The notes beneath the pieces are model-generated. The model had not been told where the DNA came from, did not search any database, and worked only from the letters and a program-made list of their open reading frames with translations. Below are positions 41,589-51,106 of a stretch of 64,000 nt of DNA, one piece after another. The first letter of the stretch is position 1; each line of letters begins with the position of its first letter. Location of the stretch: NCBI RefSeq assembly GCF_000730605.1, contig NZ_BBIS01000025.1:1-64000 (forward strand). Direction: 5' to 3'. The stretch is from Pseudomonas monteilii NBRC 103158 = DSM 14164. Its GTDB lineage: Bacteria > Pseudomonadota > Gammaproteobacteria > Pseudomonadales > Pseudomonadaceae. A program made the position numbers and the translations under genes.

Positions 41589-44195
41589 CTATTTCAAGAA
41601 CAGCCAGTTGGACATGTAGTTGCCGTCGAACGTAATCACGTAATGCCCGTCCTTGTACGTTGCCGGCAGGGGCTTGAGTTGGAGCTGCGCATCGTGTGCG
41701 AACAGCTTCAGCCCGGCAGGTGCCTCGATGGTCAGGCTGCCCTCGAAGGGTTCGACATTGAATGGCGTTTTGTCATCGGCCTTGGGCATGGCGCGGGTAC
41801 CCAGTGACAGCAACAGCTCCCGTGACTGGCCCAGCGGTTTGCCGTCCAGGCTCTGTACCGCGACGCTGGCGTAAGGCGTTTTCGTTTGCACCTGAATGGC
41901 CCCCAGGCTGATCGAACGCCCTCCCAGCCAGCCGGTGGCGGCCTGGCTCAGCGGTGTATCGATGGTGTAGATGCCTTGTTGCCAGTTGCGCTTGAGCTCG
42001 CCGGTGTCGGTCACCGATTCGGTAGCATCGGTGGCCAGCAGCGATTGCCCTGGGTCTTGCAGCACTTGCGCACCTGCGGGAATGGCGGCCGGTTTCAACC
42101 ACGGCAACTCCGGTGTTTGCGGCAGGGCAATTTGCAGTTGGCCCTTCTCCATGGCTGTGCGCAACAAAGGCGAATTTCGTGGGGTGATCTCTTGGTTGTA
42201 AAGGGTGGCGGGCGTCGGTGCGAAAACGTAATGGGTGGTTGCAGGCTTCACATCGGCACGTCGATAGAGCAGGGCAGCAGCGGGCAGCGTGGCGATCATC
42301 GCGGGGTCGTTGTAGGCGTGCCAGTTGTCCGCCGTGCGCCAGCCAGGGTTGAAGGCCTGTTGGCTGTAGGCATATTGCATGAGCGCGTCCCAGCCCTGGT
42401 GGCTGGCAGTGCCGGCCACGTACAGCGGCAGCGAGTGGCGGTCGGGCAGTGGGAAAGGCTCGGCGTTCCATTCGGTGACGGTCAGTGGTTTGCCCACGAC
42501 CTGGGCGGCGGCGATCCAGTCGATCATGCCGTCGCTGGTCAACGGGTTTTTCTCCAGTTGGCCGATGGCGCCGTAACTGTGGGCATCGACGACATCGCCT
42601 GCGGTCAGGGCCGGCAATGCGCTCAGACCATTGCCGCCCCAGGTGCTGGTGGTGGCTATTGGCACCTTTACCCCCACGCTGCGCAGGTGAGCGATCATGT
42701 CGGCGTTGAAGCGCTGTTCCAGGTCGTTGAGGAGCAGCTTCGACGGGCCGTGCTCCCACGCGCGCCAGGTTTGGTCGACGGGCAGGTTGTACTGCCTGGC
42801 GAAGGCTTTGGCCGCTGCCATGTAGCGCTCGCTGTGGCGCGGTACATCCTTGTTCGGCATCAGGGCGTTGCCGTAATGCTGGGTAAGGTCGTTCTCGTTG
42901 GTGATCAGCACGGCGGCGATGGCCGGGTCGTCCTTGTAGGCAAGGCCCGTGTACTCGTTCACATGGGTCAGGTACTGCTCGGCAAAGCGCTTCATCGCCG
43001 CCTGAATACTGTTGTTCACATAGGCATAGCCCTTCAGGTCGACGCGGTCATCTTTCTTGGGCAGCTCATCGAAATCGTCAATGTTGTCGTTGGCGGTAAG
43101 TGCGCGCTGTACGTGCATGTCCAGCCAGATGTAGATGCCTTCGTCCTTGAGTGCCTTGATCCACAGGTCGAGCTTGCGCAGTGACTCGGCACTGAGCTGC
43201 TGGGTGTCGCGCACCAGGGTACCGTCGCCGAACACGTTCGGGCTGACCCAGGGCGAGTCGTGGTGGTGCAGGCGCACCAGGTTGAACCCCAGTGCGGACA
43301 GGCGCTTGGCCTGTTGGCGAATTTCGTCGTCGGGGCTTTTGAACAGCGAATAGGCAGACAGGTTGGTGCCCCAGAAACGCACGGGGGTGTTGTCCTCGAA
43401 CATCAGCTGTTCACCGACCGCCTTGACGAACCCACGTTTGCCGGCGGGCTTTTGCGCCGCGTTGAGGAACGACAGGTCCACCGGTGAAGTGCGCCAGTCC
43501 AGCTGGTCATCCGGCCAACCGGCAGGGTCGGCCAGGCCAAAGCGCTCAGTGGGAGTGGGCCCCAACTCGATGTCGCCGGTCACGTTGAGTACAGCCTTGA
43601 ATTGTTGCTTGCCGGCGTTGATCGGGTCTTTGTACAGGAACGCACGCAATTCGGACGGGTTGCCACGTTCGAAATACACCTTGGCCAGTGGCGGGTCGAA
43701 GCGCATTTCGATGCGCCGGCCTTGGTCAGCCTTGCCCCAGGACCAGCCGCGATTGTCGGCCAGCAGTTGTGGCGCACCCATATCGCCGGCGATTTGCGCC
43801 GGGTCGAACTGGAACACCATGCCGCCACCCATCACCCCGGTCTGGCGGCTATGGGCGTCCAGGTCGAAGGCCCAGCTCAGGGTTTGTGCTTGCGCTTTGC
43901 GGATATCAGCCGCCAGGTCGAAGTCCAGCTCTTTGTTCTTGCCCCGCAGCGTGTACTGATAGGGGCCATTGACCTTGAAGTCGGTATAAAAGCCGGTCCA
44001 GCTCCAGTTGGCGGCCCAGAAGTCGAACTTGGCCTTCATCACCGGGCCACCGCCGTGTGTCACGGTGGGCAGCCCACTCTGTTCATCGACACTGACCTGC
44101 CAGCCGGAGCCCCAGCCGGCCAATGGCAGCAAGGCCAGGCCGGCAATGGCCGACAGGCGTACGAAAGGACGCAGGGATAGCACGTTCATGAACAT
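41589..44195 (-). CDS. Secreted glycoside hydrolase-like protein (GH5-type barrel)
   Basis: This 868-aa exported protein has a signal peptide (LSAIAGLALLPLAGWG) and an N-terminal beta-rich domain. A central TIM-barrel follows, where FWGTNLSAYSLF and LVRLHHHDSPWVS mark the start, the acid/base Glu lies in AVLITNENDL and the nucleophile Glu probably in LTVTEWNAEPFP. A C-terminal beta-sandwich completes it. Glycosidases in EPS loci trim or release polymer, or clear periplasmic misassembled chains. Its start shares one base with the stop of the polymerase gene. The substrate is unknown. Confidence 0.82.
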   Translation of the reverse strand: MFMNVLSLRPFVRLSAIAGLALLPLAGWGSGWQVSVDEQSGLPTVTHGGGPVMKAKFDFWAANWSWTGFYTDFKVNGPYQYTLRGKNKELDFDLAADIRKAQAQTLSWAFDLDAHSRQTGVMGGGMVFQFDPAQIAGDMGAPQLLADNRGWSWGKADQGRRIEMRFDPPLAKVYFERGNPSELRAFLYKDPINAGKQQFKAVLNVTGDIELGPTPTERFGLADPAGWPDDQLDWRTSPVDLSFLNAAQKPAGKRGFVKAVGEQLMFEDNTPVRFWGTNLSAYSLFKSPDDEIRQQAKRLSALGFNLVRLHHHDSPWVSPNVFGDGTLVRDTQQLSAESLRKLDLWIKALKDEGIYIWLDMHVQRALTANDNIDDFDELPKKDDRVDLKGYAYVNNSIQAAMKRFAEQYLTHVNEYTGLAYKDDPAIAAVLITNENDLTQHYGNALMPNKDVPRHSERYMAAAKAFARQYNLPVDQTWRAWEHGPSKLLLNDLEQRFNADMIAHLRSVGVKVPIATTSTWGGNGLSALPALTAGDVVDAHSYGAIGQLEKNPLTSDGMIDWIAAAQVVGKPLTVTEWNAEPFPLPDRHSLPLYVAGTASHQGWDALMQYAYSQQAFNPGWRTADNWHAYNDPAMIATLPAAALLYRRADVKPATTHYVFAPTPATLYNQEITPRNSPLLRTAMEKGQLQIALPQTPELPWLKPAAIPAGAQVLQDPGQSLLATDATESVTDTGELKRNWQQGIYTIDTPLSQAATGWLGGRSISLGAIQVQTKTPYASVAVQSLDGKPLGQSRELLLSLGTRAMPKADDKTPFNVEPFEGSLTIEAPAGLKLFAHDAQLQLKPLPATYKDGHYVITFDGNYMSNWLFLK

Positions 44196-45721
44196 TACCT
44201 GGGTTGTAGGCCGGGTTCGGCCAGTTCCATGGCCTGGCTGTCGTGCAGCCGGCGAACCATCTGGATGTAGGCCACACCCAGCCCGGCGATGGACCAGTAC
44301 ACCACCGGGATGAAGGTGATGCTGCTGACGGTGAAGATGATCACCAGAATGCCGATCAGTGTCGCCAGCAACACCCGGCCGAGCTGTCGTCGTTCATCAT
44401 CCTTGTCAGCGAAACTGAGCATGGACCGGCGGATCCCGCGCAGCACCACGGCAAAGAACGCCACGAACAGACCGAGACCCACCAGCCCGACCCGCAGTGC
44501 CAGGTTGATGTAGGTGTTGACGATGTCGATGATGCCTTCGCCCTGGATCATCGACTGCATTTCCGGGGTGTTGCGGAAGTCGAACGAGCCGAACAGCGGG
44601 TTGCGCTGGATGACGATCCAGGCGTTGTCCATCAGGCGCTCGCGGTAGGTGATGTTCTCTTTTTCCAGGTTGCCAATGAAGGGCAGCAGGTCCAGTACTT
44701 TTTCACCGCCGGGCACGATGGTGAGCAAGGGCAGGGCCAGCATGCCGGCTGCGCCCAGCAGCGCCAGGCGCTTGACGGCACCTTTGCCCAGGGCAATGAA
44801 CACCACCACGATGACCACGACGCCGATCCACGGGCCGCGTGACAACGGTGCGAACAGCCCGGCGGCCAGTAGTAGGGCGCCCATGGCTTTGTGCAGCGGG
44901 CGTTGCACATAGCCCTGGACGAACAGGAACAGGCCGATGGCCACACTCATCACATAGCCCAGGGCAATTGCCTGGCCGGTGGTGACGCTGGCCCGCAGCG
45001 CGCCGCCGCGGCTGAGGTAACCCGACATGCTCCAAGGCACGCCCATGGCATCGACCAAGGCGCTGTACAGCAGCCAGTGGCGTACATACTCGGCCACGGC
45101 GATCAGTGCCATGACGAAGGCGGTGAGCACGAAGGCCAGCATGGCGTCCTTGAAGTCGCTTATCTGGCGCAGGCCGCGGCTGGCCACGTAATACGGCAGG
45201 AAGACGTCGACATACAAGTACAGCGCCTGGCGCAGGGTGTCGGTGAGGGTGGTTTCGCGCAAGTACAGCACGCTCATCAGCACCAGGCCGGCCGCCAGCA
45301 GCTTGTCGGCCCAGGTGCGGCCAAAGCGCAGGGTGCCTGCCTGGCGGCTTAGCTGCAGCGCGGCGGGCAGCAGCACACACAGGGTAAGCAGGCGGATATG
45401 GTTCAGGTCGACCAGGTAGTTGACCACACCAAATCCGGGCACCTGCACCGACGCAGGCGGGATGAGGAACAGCAGCATGTAGAACAGTGCCATGGGGTTG
45501 TGTTCGCGGCGTCCAGCAATCAGCAGGATGACCGCGCCCGCACCCAGATACAGCCAGAAGCTGTGCGAGACGAAAGCCAGCACAGTCAGCAGGAACCACA
45601 AGTTGCGCCGGCGCTTGAAGTCAGCGAGCGGAATCAGATCGGTGGCAGGGCGCCGCGCAAGCAGGAAGACCACGCTCGCCAAAAACAGGATGACGATCAA
45701 CGCACGAAAATGTTCAGGCAT
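44195..45721 (-). CDS. O-antigen ligase/Wzy-type polysaccharide polymerase
   Basis: This 508-aa inner-membrane protein has about 12 hydrophobic helices and a large periplasmic loop (about 350-410, FIGNLEKENITYRERLMDNA). That loop with LSRGPW before it is characteristic of the Wzy_C/O-antigen ligase superfamily. In this setting it most likely polymerises lipid-linked repeat units delivered by the flippase. It is divergent from the flippase gene and overlaps the glycosidase gene by one base. Confidence 0.85.
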   Translation of the reverse strand: MPEHFRALIVILFLASVVFLLARRPATDLIPLADFKRRRNLWFLLTVLAFVSHSFWLYLGAGAVILLIAGRREHNPMALFYMLLFLIPPASVQVPGFGVVNYLVDLNHIRLLTLCVLLPAALQLSRQAGTLRFGRTWADKLLAAGLVLMSVLYLRETTLTDTLRQALYLYVDVFLPYYVASRGLRQISDFKDAMLAFVLTAFVMALIAVAEYVRHWLLYSALVDAMGVPWSMSGYLSRGGALRASVTTGQAIALGYVMSVAIGLFLFVQGYVQRPLHKAMGALLLAAGLFAPLSRGPWIGVVVIVVVFIALGKGAVKRLALLGAAGMLALPLLTIVPGGEKVLDLLPFIGNLEKENITYRERLMDNAWIVIQRNPLFGSFDFRNTPEMQSMIQGEGIIDIVNTYINLALRVGLVGLGLFVAFFAVVLRGIRRSMLSFADKDDERRQLGRVLLATLIGILVIIFTVSSITFIPVVYWSIAGLGVAYIQMVRRLHDSQAMELAEPGLQPR

Positions 45722-45816
45722 CGGCTATGTACACCTTTCCCTCGGTGGGCAACGGCTAGCATCGTGGCTAATTGAAACTATAGTGACTTTTAGCCAATCA
45801 GTCAGAGATTGAAGTC

Positions 45817-47193
45817 ATGCCGTCGATTGATGTGTCAGCCACCGCAAGCCTGCGCCAGCGGGCCATGAGGGCCGGGTCCTGGAACCTGGTGTCGCAGGTG
45901 GCGTCACAGGTCATGCGCCTTGGCGGCAACCTGATCATGGCCCGCTTGCTGCTGCCGGAAATGTTCGGGGTGATGGTCATTGCCACCACCGTTTCGGTAC
46001 TGCTGCACCTGCTGTCCGATGTCGGCCTGCGCCAGAACATCATCCAGAGCCAACGGGGTGACGACCCGGACTTTCTCAATACCGCCTGGACCGTGCAGAT
46101 CATCCGCGGCTTCGTGCTGTTCGGCCTGACCCTGTTGCTGGCTTTGTGTGCCTGGGTGGCGCAGTTCGAAGAACTGTGGCCGGCAGACTCCACCTATGCC
46201 GCGCCCATATTGCCGATGGTGCTGGCGGTTACCGGGCTGTCGGCGGTCATCTGGGGGTTCCAGTCCACCAAGATAGATGTGGCGGTACGCACTTTCCAAC
46301 AGAAGCGTGTGGTACTGGTGGACCTGGCGTCACAAGCGGCCGGCCTGGTGGTGATGCTGGTGCTGGGCTTGCTGACCCACTCCATCTGGGCCTTGGTCAT
46401 TGCCGGCCTGGTGTCTGCCGTGGCCTGGACTGTGCTGGGCCACACGGCGTTGGAGGGGCCGCGCAACCACCTGCGCTGGGACCGTACGGCGCTTACCGAA
46501 CTGATCGTGTTTGGCCGCTGGATCCTGCTGTCGTCGATGGTGGGCGTGCTGGCCATGTACGGCGACCGCATCCTGTTCGGTGCCAGCATGTCGGCGGCGC
46601 AGCTGGGGGTGTATTCGATTGCCGTGCTGATCCTGGGCGCGGTGCAGACCGCACTGATGAAGATTGTGGGCGCCGTGGCGCTTCCTGCTTTCAGCGAAGC
46701 GGCCCGCGCCGACGACAAGGCGCGGCTGAAAGCGCTGTATCACCGTTTCCGCCTGCTGGTCGACCTGCTGGTGCTGTTCATCTGCGGTGGCTTCCTGACC
46801 GCCAGCCCTCTGCTGATCGGCTGGATGTACGACGAGCGATACAGTGAGGCAGGCTCGATGCTGGCGATTCTTTCGCTGTCGTTCATCGTATTGCGCTATA
46901 CCTTGGCTCATCAGGTGTGGATCGCCTTGGGCCTGACCAAGTATCAAGCCATGGACAACATCATCCGCCTGGTCTCGCTGTGGGGGCTGCTACCGCTGCT
47001 GTTGGCGATTGGCGGTGTGGAATGGGCCATCTGGGGTGTTGCCCTGCATACCGTGCCCACGCTGGTGCTGGTTGTGTACGTGAATTGCAAGCTAGGTATT
47101 TTCAGCCTTAAACGTGAGCTGGTGGTGCTACCGATGCTACTGGTCGGAGCGCTGTGCGGGGCGCTGTTGACGGCCTTTTTCAACTGGCTGTGA
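45817..47193 (+). CDS. Polysaccharide flippase (Wzx/MATE-like, PST family)
   Basis: This 458-aa protein has about 12-14 membrane helices. The N-terminus (RQRAMRAGSWNLVSQVASQV) and the block MARLLLPEMFGVMVIATTVS are typical of the polysaccharide transport family that flips undecaprenyl-linked units across the inner membrane. It starts the rightward run of glycosyltransferase genes. Together with the Wzy-like protein and the priming transferase it indicates a Wzx/Wzy-dependent assembly route. Confidence 0.9.
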   Translation: MPSIDVSATASLRQRAMRAGSWNLVSQVASQVMRLGGNLIMARLLLPEMFGVMVIATTVSVLLHLLSDVGLRQNIIQSQRGDDPDFLNTAWTVQIIRGFVLFGLTLLLALCAWVAQFEELWPADSTYAAPILPMVLAVTGLSAVIWGFQSTKIDVAVRTFQQKRVVLVDLASQAAGLVVMLVLGLLTHSIWALVIAGLVSAVAWTVLGHTALEGPRNHLRWDRTALTELIVFGRWILLSSMVGVLAMYGDRILFGASMSAAQLGVYSIAVLILGAVQTALMKIVGAVALPAFSEAARADDKARLKALYHRFRLLVDLLVLFICGGFLTASPLLIGWMYDERYSEAGSMLAILSLSFIVLRYTLAHQVWIALGLTKYQAMDNIIRLVSLWGLLPLLLAIGGVEWAIWGVALHTVPTLVLVVYVNCKLGIFSLKRELVVLPMLLVGALCGALLTAFFNWL

Positions 47194-47238
47194 TGCAGCG
47201 TGCTGGGTGTAAATTCAACGGGTACAGGTCACGGGATC

Positions 47239-47433
47239 ATGGGGAAGCTTACTTTTTGTAGTGCGCAGCTGGGGCGTAGGGGCTTTCTCCAGAGTTGTGT
47301 CTTGCTGGGCGTCGGTAGCGCTGTATTCGGCGCTTTTTCCCCCGTTGCTGGCAAACCTGTCGAAAAGCCGGGGTTCGTGGTGATCAACGGCTGGGTATTG
47401 CCGTCCCGTTACTTCCGGAACGAGCCAGCATGA
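47239..47433 (+). CDS. Small Tat-signal protein preceding a GMC oxidoreductase
   Basis: This 64-aa protein begins MGKLTFCSAQLGRRGFLQSC with a twin-arginine motif (RRGFLQ) and a hydrophobic core (VLLGVGSAVFGAFS), followed by only about 30 residues (KPGFVVINGWVLPSRYF). It overlaps the oxidoreductase start by 4 bases. Some GMC dehydrogenases lack their own signal and leave the cell with a Tat-bearing small subunit; this gene could be such a carrier. I used ATG 47239; a GTG at 47200 would extend it with no family support. The carrier role is inference. Confidence 0.68.
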   Translation: MGKLTFCSAQLGRRGFLQSCVLLGVGSAVFGAFSPVAGKPVEKPGFVVINGWVLPSRYFRNEPA

Positions 47434-48896
47434 TCAAGGACTATCAGCAGCAGAAGGGGCTGCGCGATCATTACGATTTTTGCATCATTGGCGCCGGCCC
47501 TGCAGGTATTACCCTGGGCCTGCGCTTGGCCGCTGCGGGCTGGAGCGTGTTGCTCGCCGAGGGCGGCGGGCGTGAGTATGCGCCGCACTCGCAAGGCTTG
47601 TATGCTTGCGCGTCCACGGGCCTTGAACTGTACGCCGAGGAAACCCGCCTGCGTTACCTGGGCGGCACTTCCAACCATTGGGCCGGCCGTTGTCGCCCCT
47701 TCACGCCCTCCGACTTTTCTATCTCCCCGCCAGGCGACCTGCCTGGCTGGCCCATCGCCTATTCGGAGATCGAGGGTTACCTGCCTGCAGCCATGGAGAT
47801 CGTAGACCTGCCGGCCGGGTCGGATTTTCGTGCGATGAATACCGGCCTCAACGGCGGCGATTTCGAACCCGATCGTTTCCTGCTGAGCACACCCACGCGC
47901 TTTGCGCAGAAATACGCCACGGCCCTCGAACAGACCAAAGGCCTGGACGTGTTCATCAATTGCAACTGCGTGGACCTGGAGTTCGACAAGGCGTCCGGGC
48001 ACCTGGCCGCCGTGATCCTGTCCGACTACGAACGCAATCGGCAGCGCCTGGTGGCAAGCAACTTCATTCTGGCCACCGGTGCCATCGAGAATGCCCGGCA
48101 GTTGCTCAACAGTGAGACCTTGGTGGGCGCGGGCGTGGTGAACAAGGACGGGCTGGTTGGCGGGTGCTTCATGGAGCACCTGAATATCGACTTGGGGACC
48201 TTCATCCTCAAGTCCGGGCAGAACCCGGAGCCACGCCAGTACTACACCACCGATGCCTTCGTCGATGAGTACAAGGCCGGCAAAGGCAACGTCACGGCCG
48301 CCTTGCTGGCCGATGTGCAAACTTATGGTCGTACCGCCGAGGTCAAACATTTTCTCGAAAACCTGGCCTGTGACTGGGGCTTCGCCAGCAAGGTAGCGTT
48401 CGTTGCCAAGTTCAGCTGCCCCGGTGATGGCGTGATCAGTACGATGATCGAGCAATTCCCCAACCTGCACAGCCGTATTTCGCTGCTGGACGAGAAGGAC
48501 GCACTGGGCGTTGCCAAGGTCAATGTCAACTGGGCACTGACTGCCGATGACCGGCACACCATCAAGTGCATTGGCAGCGAGCTGGCCAAGCAGTTCGCCG
48601 ACATGGACCTGGGCTTCGTCAAGCTCAACGACTTTGTCTACGACACGTCGATCCCGCTGAAAATGGCCCCGCATGCCCATCACATGGGCACCACGCGCAT
48701 GGCCGCCTCGCCGCAGTACGGCGTGGTCGATACCAACTGCAAGGTGTTTGGTACCGAAAACCTGTACATCGCCGGCAGCAGTATTTTCGCCAAGGGCGGC
48801 GCCTCCAACCCGACCATGCCGCTGCTGCAGTTTGCCGTGCGGCTGGCCGACCACCTCAATGCCAAGATGACGGCGGCCAGGGGCGCCGTGGCGTGA
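47430..48896 (+). CDS. GMC-family FAD-dependent oxidoreductase
   Basis: This 488-aa flavoprotein has the Rossmann motif FCIIGAGPAGITLGLRLA and the GGTSNHWAGR block near residue 78. Its C-terminal GMC part has HHMGTTRMA with the catalytic His region and NLYIAGSSIFAKGGASNPTM. No signal peptide is present. The small Tat protein encoded just before may carry it to the periplasm, where it could oxidise a sugar of the exopolysaccharide or its precursor. The substrate is unknown. An oxidoreductase of this type is uncommon in Wzx/Wzy loci. Confidence 0.88.
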   Translation: MIKDYQQQKGLRDHYDFCIIGAGPAGITLGLRLAAAGWSVLLAEGGGREYAPHSQGLYACASTGLELYAEETRLRYLGGTSNHWAGRCRPFTPSDFSISPPGDLPGWPIAYSEIEGYLPAAMEIVDLPAGSDFRAMNTGLNGGDFEPDRFLLSTPTRFAQKYATALEQTKGLDVFINCNCVDLEFDKASGHLAAVILSDYERNRQRLVASNFILATGAIENARQLLNSETLVGAGVVNKDGLVGGCFMEHLNIDLGTFILKSGQNPEPRQYYTTDAFVDEYKAGKGNVTAALLADVQTYGRTAEVKHFLENLACDWGFASKVAFVAKFSCPGDGVISTMIEQFPNLHSRISLLDEKDALGVAKVNVNWALTADDRHTIKCIGSELAKQFADMDLGFVKLNDFVYDTSIPLKMAPHAHHMGTTRMAASPQYGVVDTNCKVFGTENLYIAGSSIFAKGGASNPTMPLLQFAVRLADHLNAKMTAARGAVA

Positions 48897-49001
48897 CGCT
48901 TGTTGTACATGGGTTGAGTGCGCTGCGGTCAGCAACCAGAAGAACGAGACCGGAACGCCTCAGGAACATTCCAGACGGATTTGATTGCGAGGCCAGGCAG
49001 T

Positions 49002-49619
49002 ATGAAGGGATGGATACGCAAGGCAGTGGCGCATTATGCCCATGCAACCGGGCGGGGCGGCACGTTCTACAGGCGGTTCTGCAGGCCTTCAGGGCTTGAA
49101 TGGGGCGCCTACCTCACCCGTTGGGGCAACTTTCACTCGGTCGGCACCAACTTCTTTGTCAATACAGGCTGCAAGTTCCTCGACCCGTCGCTGGTGCGCA
49201 TTGGCAACAGTGTGGGCCTTTCCGACTGCACGCTGATCGGTCATGACGGGGTGGTATTGCTGATCGAGCATCGCTTCGGCAAGCACCTGGATTCAGTCGG
49301 GTTCATCGATATCAAGGACAACTGCTTCATCGGCCACGGTGCGATCATCATGCCCCGCGTGACCATCGGGCCAGAGTCGATCGTGGCTGCCGGCGCGGTA
49401 GTGACCAAGGATGTACCGCCTGGCACTGTCTACGGTGGCAACCCGGCTGAATTCATCTGTACCACCGAACAGCTGATCAAACGGGTCGAGGCGCGTTGCG
49501 AAGCGTACCCGTGGATCGACCTGGTCAAGCAGCGCAATGGCGCCTACGACCCGGAAGTGGAGCCGCTGTTGATGGCGCAAAGGCGTCAGTATTTCTTCGG
49601 GGACAGCAAAAATGGCTAG
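49002..49619 (+). CDS. Hexapeptide-repeat acyltransferase
   Basis: This 205-aa protein has a left-handed beta-helix built from hexapeptide repeats (VRIGNSVGLSDCTLIGHDG..., FIGHGAIIMPRVTIGPES). The end IVAAGAVVTKDVPPGTVYGG is typical of trimeric O-acetyltransferases. It probably acetylates a sugar of the polymer in the cytoplasm. ATG 49002 (MKGWIRKAVAHYAHATG) has GAGG upstream and lacks the 28 unrelated residues of the longer frame. The 3' end overlaps the next glycosyltransferase gene by 8 bases. Confidence 0.86.
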   Translation: MKGWIRKAVAHYAHATGRGGTFYRRFCRPSGLEWGAYLTRWGNFHSVGTNFFVNTGCKFLDPSLVRIGNSVGLSDCTLIGHDGVVLLIEHRFGKHLDSVGFIDIKDNCFIGHGAIIMPRVTIGPESIVAAGAVVTKDVPPGTVYGGNPAEFICTTEQLIKRVEARCEAYPWIDLVKQRNGAYDPEVEPLLMAQRRQYFFGDSKNG

Positions 49620-50568
49620 CAAACCTGTGGATGTCATGGTGGTCAACTTCAATACCGCCGGGCTGCTACAGCCGATGTTCGACGCCCTGCGCCGCGCCGA
49701 CGGCGAGCGGCTGGCCAGCTACCTAGTGGTGGACAATGCATCACGCGATGACTCGGTGCAGCGCATGGCCCAGGTGTGTCCCGAAGCACTGCTGTTGAGC
49801 AACAAACAGAATGTGGGCTTCGGCCGGGCCAACAACCAGCTGCTGGCACACCTGAAGGGCAAGTACGCCTTGCTACTCAATACCGATGCCTTTGTCGCCG
49901 CCGACTCCTTGCAGAAAACCCTCGACTACATGGAGGCCCACCCGGAGTGCGGCGTGCTGGGGGTGCGCCTTGAGGGCCGAGACGGTGACCTGCAGCCCAG
50001 TTGCCGCTACTTCCCCACACCGCTCAACGTTTTTGTCGCGCGTACCGGGTTGGGGCGGTTTTTCCCCGGGCTGAAAATGGTCGACGAAATGAACTGGGAC
50101 CACGCATCGGTTCGCGAGTGTGACTGGTTGCCCGGCTGCTTCTACCTGGTACGCCGCGAAGTGCTGGACAAGGTAGGCCTGTTCGACCCTCGCTACTTCC
50201 TTTATTACGAAGAGGTGGACCACTGCAAGCGGGTGAAGGAGGCGGGCTGGAAAGTGGTGTTCTATCCGCATACAACCGTGGTGCACATCGGGGGTGAAAG
50301 CTCCAAATCGGTGGCCGAGCTGGAGGCTGCAAGCCGGCAGATCTCGGCGTACCAGATCGAAAGCGAGTTGCTGTACTTCCGCAAGCACCACGGGGTGGCG
50401 GGGCTGGCCCTGCACATGCTGCTGGTCACCTTGGGTGACCTGGTGCTGGCACTCAAGGCGCTGTTGAAACGACGCGGCTGGGGCGCGATACAGGCCTGCT
50501 GGCGTCATTGCCAGACAACCTGGTCATTGTTGTTCAAGACCCGGTACGCCAGCCAGGCGACAAGGTAG
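49612..50568 (+). CDS. Family 2 glycosyltransferase (rhamnosyltransferase-like)
   Basis: This 318-aa cytosolic transferase has the GT-A fold signature VDVMVVNFNTAGLL, then VVDNASRDDSV and GFGRANNQL. The LLNTDAF motif takes the place of DxD, and LFDPRYFLYYEEVDHCKRV is the late acceptor-binding block. These match the WbbL/RfbF rhamnosyltransferase branch. It starts inside the preceding acyltransferase gene and ends 8 bp before the next acyltransferase gene, so the region is one operon. Confidence 0.88.
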   Translation: MASKPVDVMVVNFNTAGLLQPMFDALRRADGERLASYLVVDNASRDDSVQRMAQVCPEALLLSNKQNVGFGRANNQLLAHLKGKYALLLNTDAFVAADSLQKTLDYMEAHPECGVLGVRLEGRDGDLQPSCRYFPTPLNVFVARTGLGRFFPGLKMVDEMNWDHASVRECDWLPGCFYLVRREVLDKVGLFDPRYFLYYEEVDHCKRVKEAGWKVVFYPHTTVVHIGGESSKSVAELEAASRQISAYQIESELLYFRKHHGVAGLALHMLLVTLGDLVLALKALLKRRGWGAIQACWRHCQTTWSLLFKTRYASQATR

Positions 50569-50576
50569 GTGGAGCC

Positions 50577-51101
50577 ATGTTCGAGAATATTCGTGCTGAC
50601 CTGCGGGCCCACGGCGGTGACTGGGCCGCCCAGGGGTTCTGGGTACTGCTGGTGTATCGCTTTGGCCGCTGGCGCTATACCGTGCGCCCGGCGCTGCTGC
50701 GCAAGCTGTGCTCGTTGATCTACAAGGTGCTGTTCAAATTCGTGCAAATCATCACCGGCATCGAACTGCCGTGCGAAGTGGTGATTGGCCGCAACTTCGT
50801 CATCGACCATTTTGGCGGCATCGTTGTCAGCGGCTATGCCCGCTTTGGCGATGACTGCCGCATCCGCAACGGCGTGGTGGTGGGCTTGAAGAATGTCGAC
50901 GAGCCAATTGCCCCGGTGTTCGGCAATAACGTCGATATCGGCACCGGCGCCAAGGTGCTGGGCAGTATTCGTATAGGCAACAACGTGATCATCGGCGCCA
51001 ATGCCGTGGTACTGGTGGATGTGCCGGACAACTCGTTGGCGGTAGGGGTGCCGGCCACCATCAAGACCAGGCAGCCGGCTAGCACCGCGCCCGTTGAGTG
51101 A
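50577..51101 (+). CDS. Serine acetyltransferase-like O-acyltransferase
   Basis: This 174-aa protein resembles CysE-type left-handed beta-helix acyltransferases: an N-terminal helical part (MFENIRADLRAHGGDW), then IGRNFVIDHFGGIVVSGYAR (the His acts in catalysis) and the end GANAVVLVDVPDNSLAVGVP. In exopolysaccharide loci such proteins acetylate sugars rather than serine. AGGTGGAG precedes ATG 50577. It is the second acyltransferase of the locus, suggesting a multiply acetylated polymer. Confidence 0.86.
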   Translation: MFENIRADLRAHGGDWAAQGFWVLLVYRFGRWRYTVRPALLRKLCSLIYKVLFKFVQIITGIELPCEVVIGRNFVIDHFGGIVVSGYARFGDDCRIRNGVVVGLKNVDEPIAPVFGNNVDIGTGAKVLGSIRIGNNVIIGANAVVLVDVPDNSLAVGVPATIKTRQPASTAPVE

Positions 51102-51106
51102 GGCAT

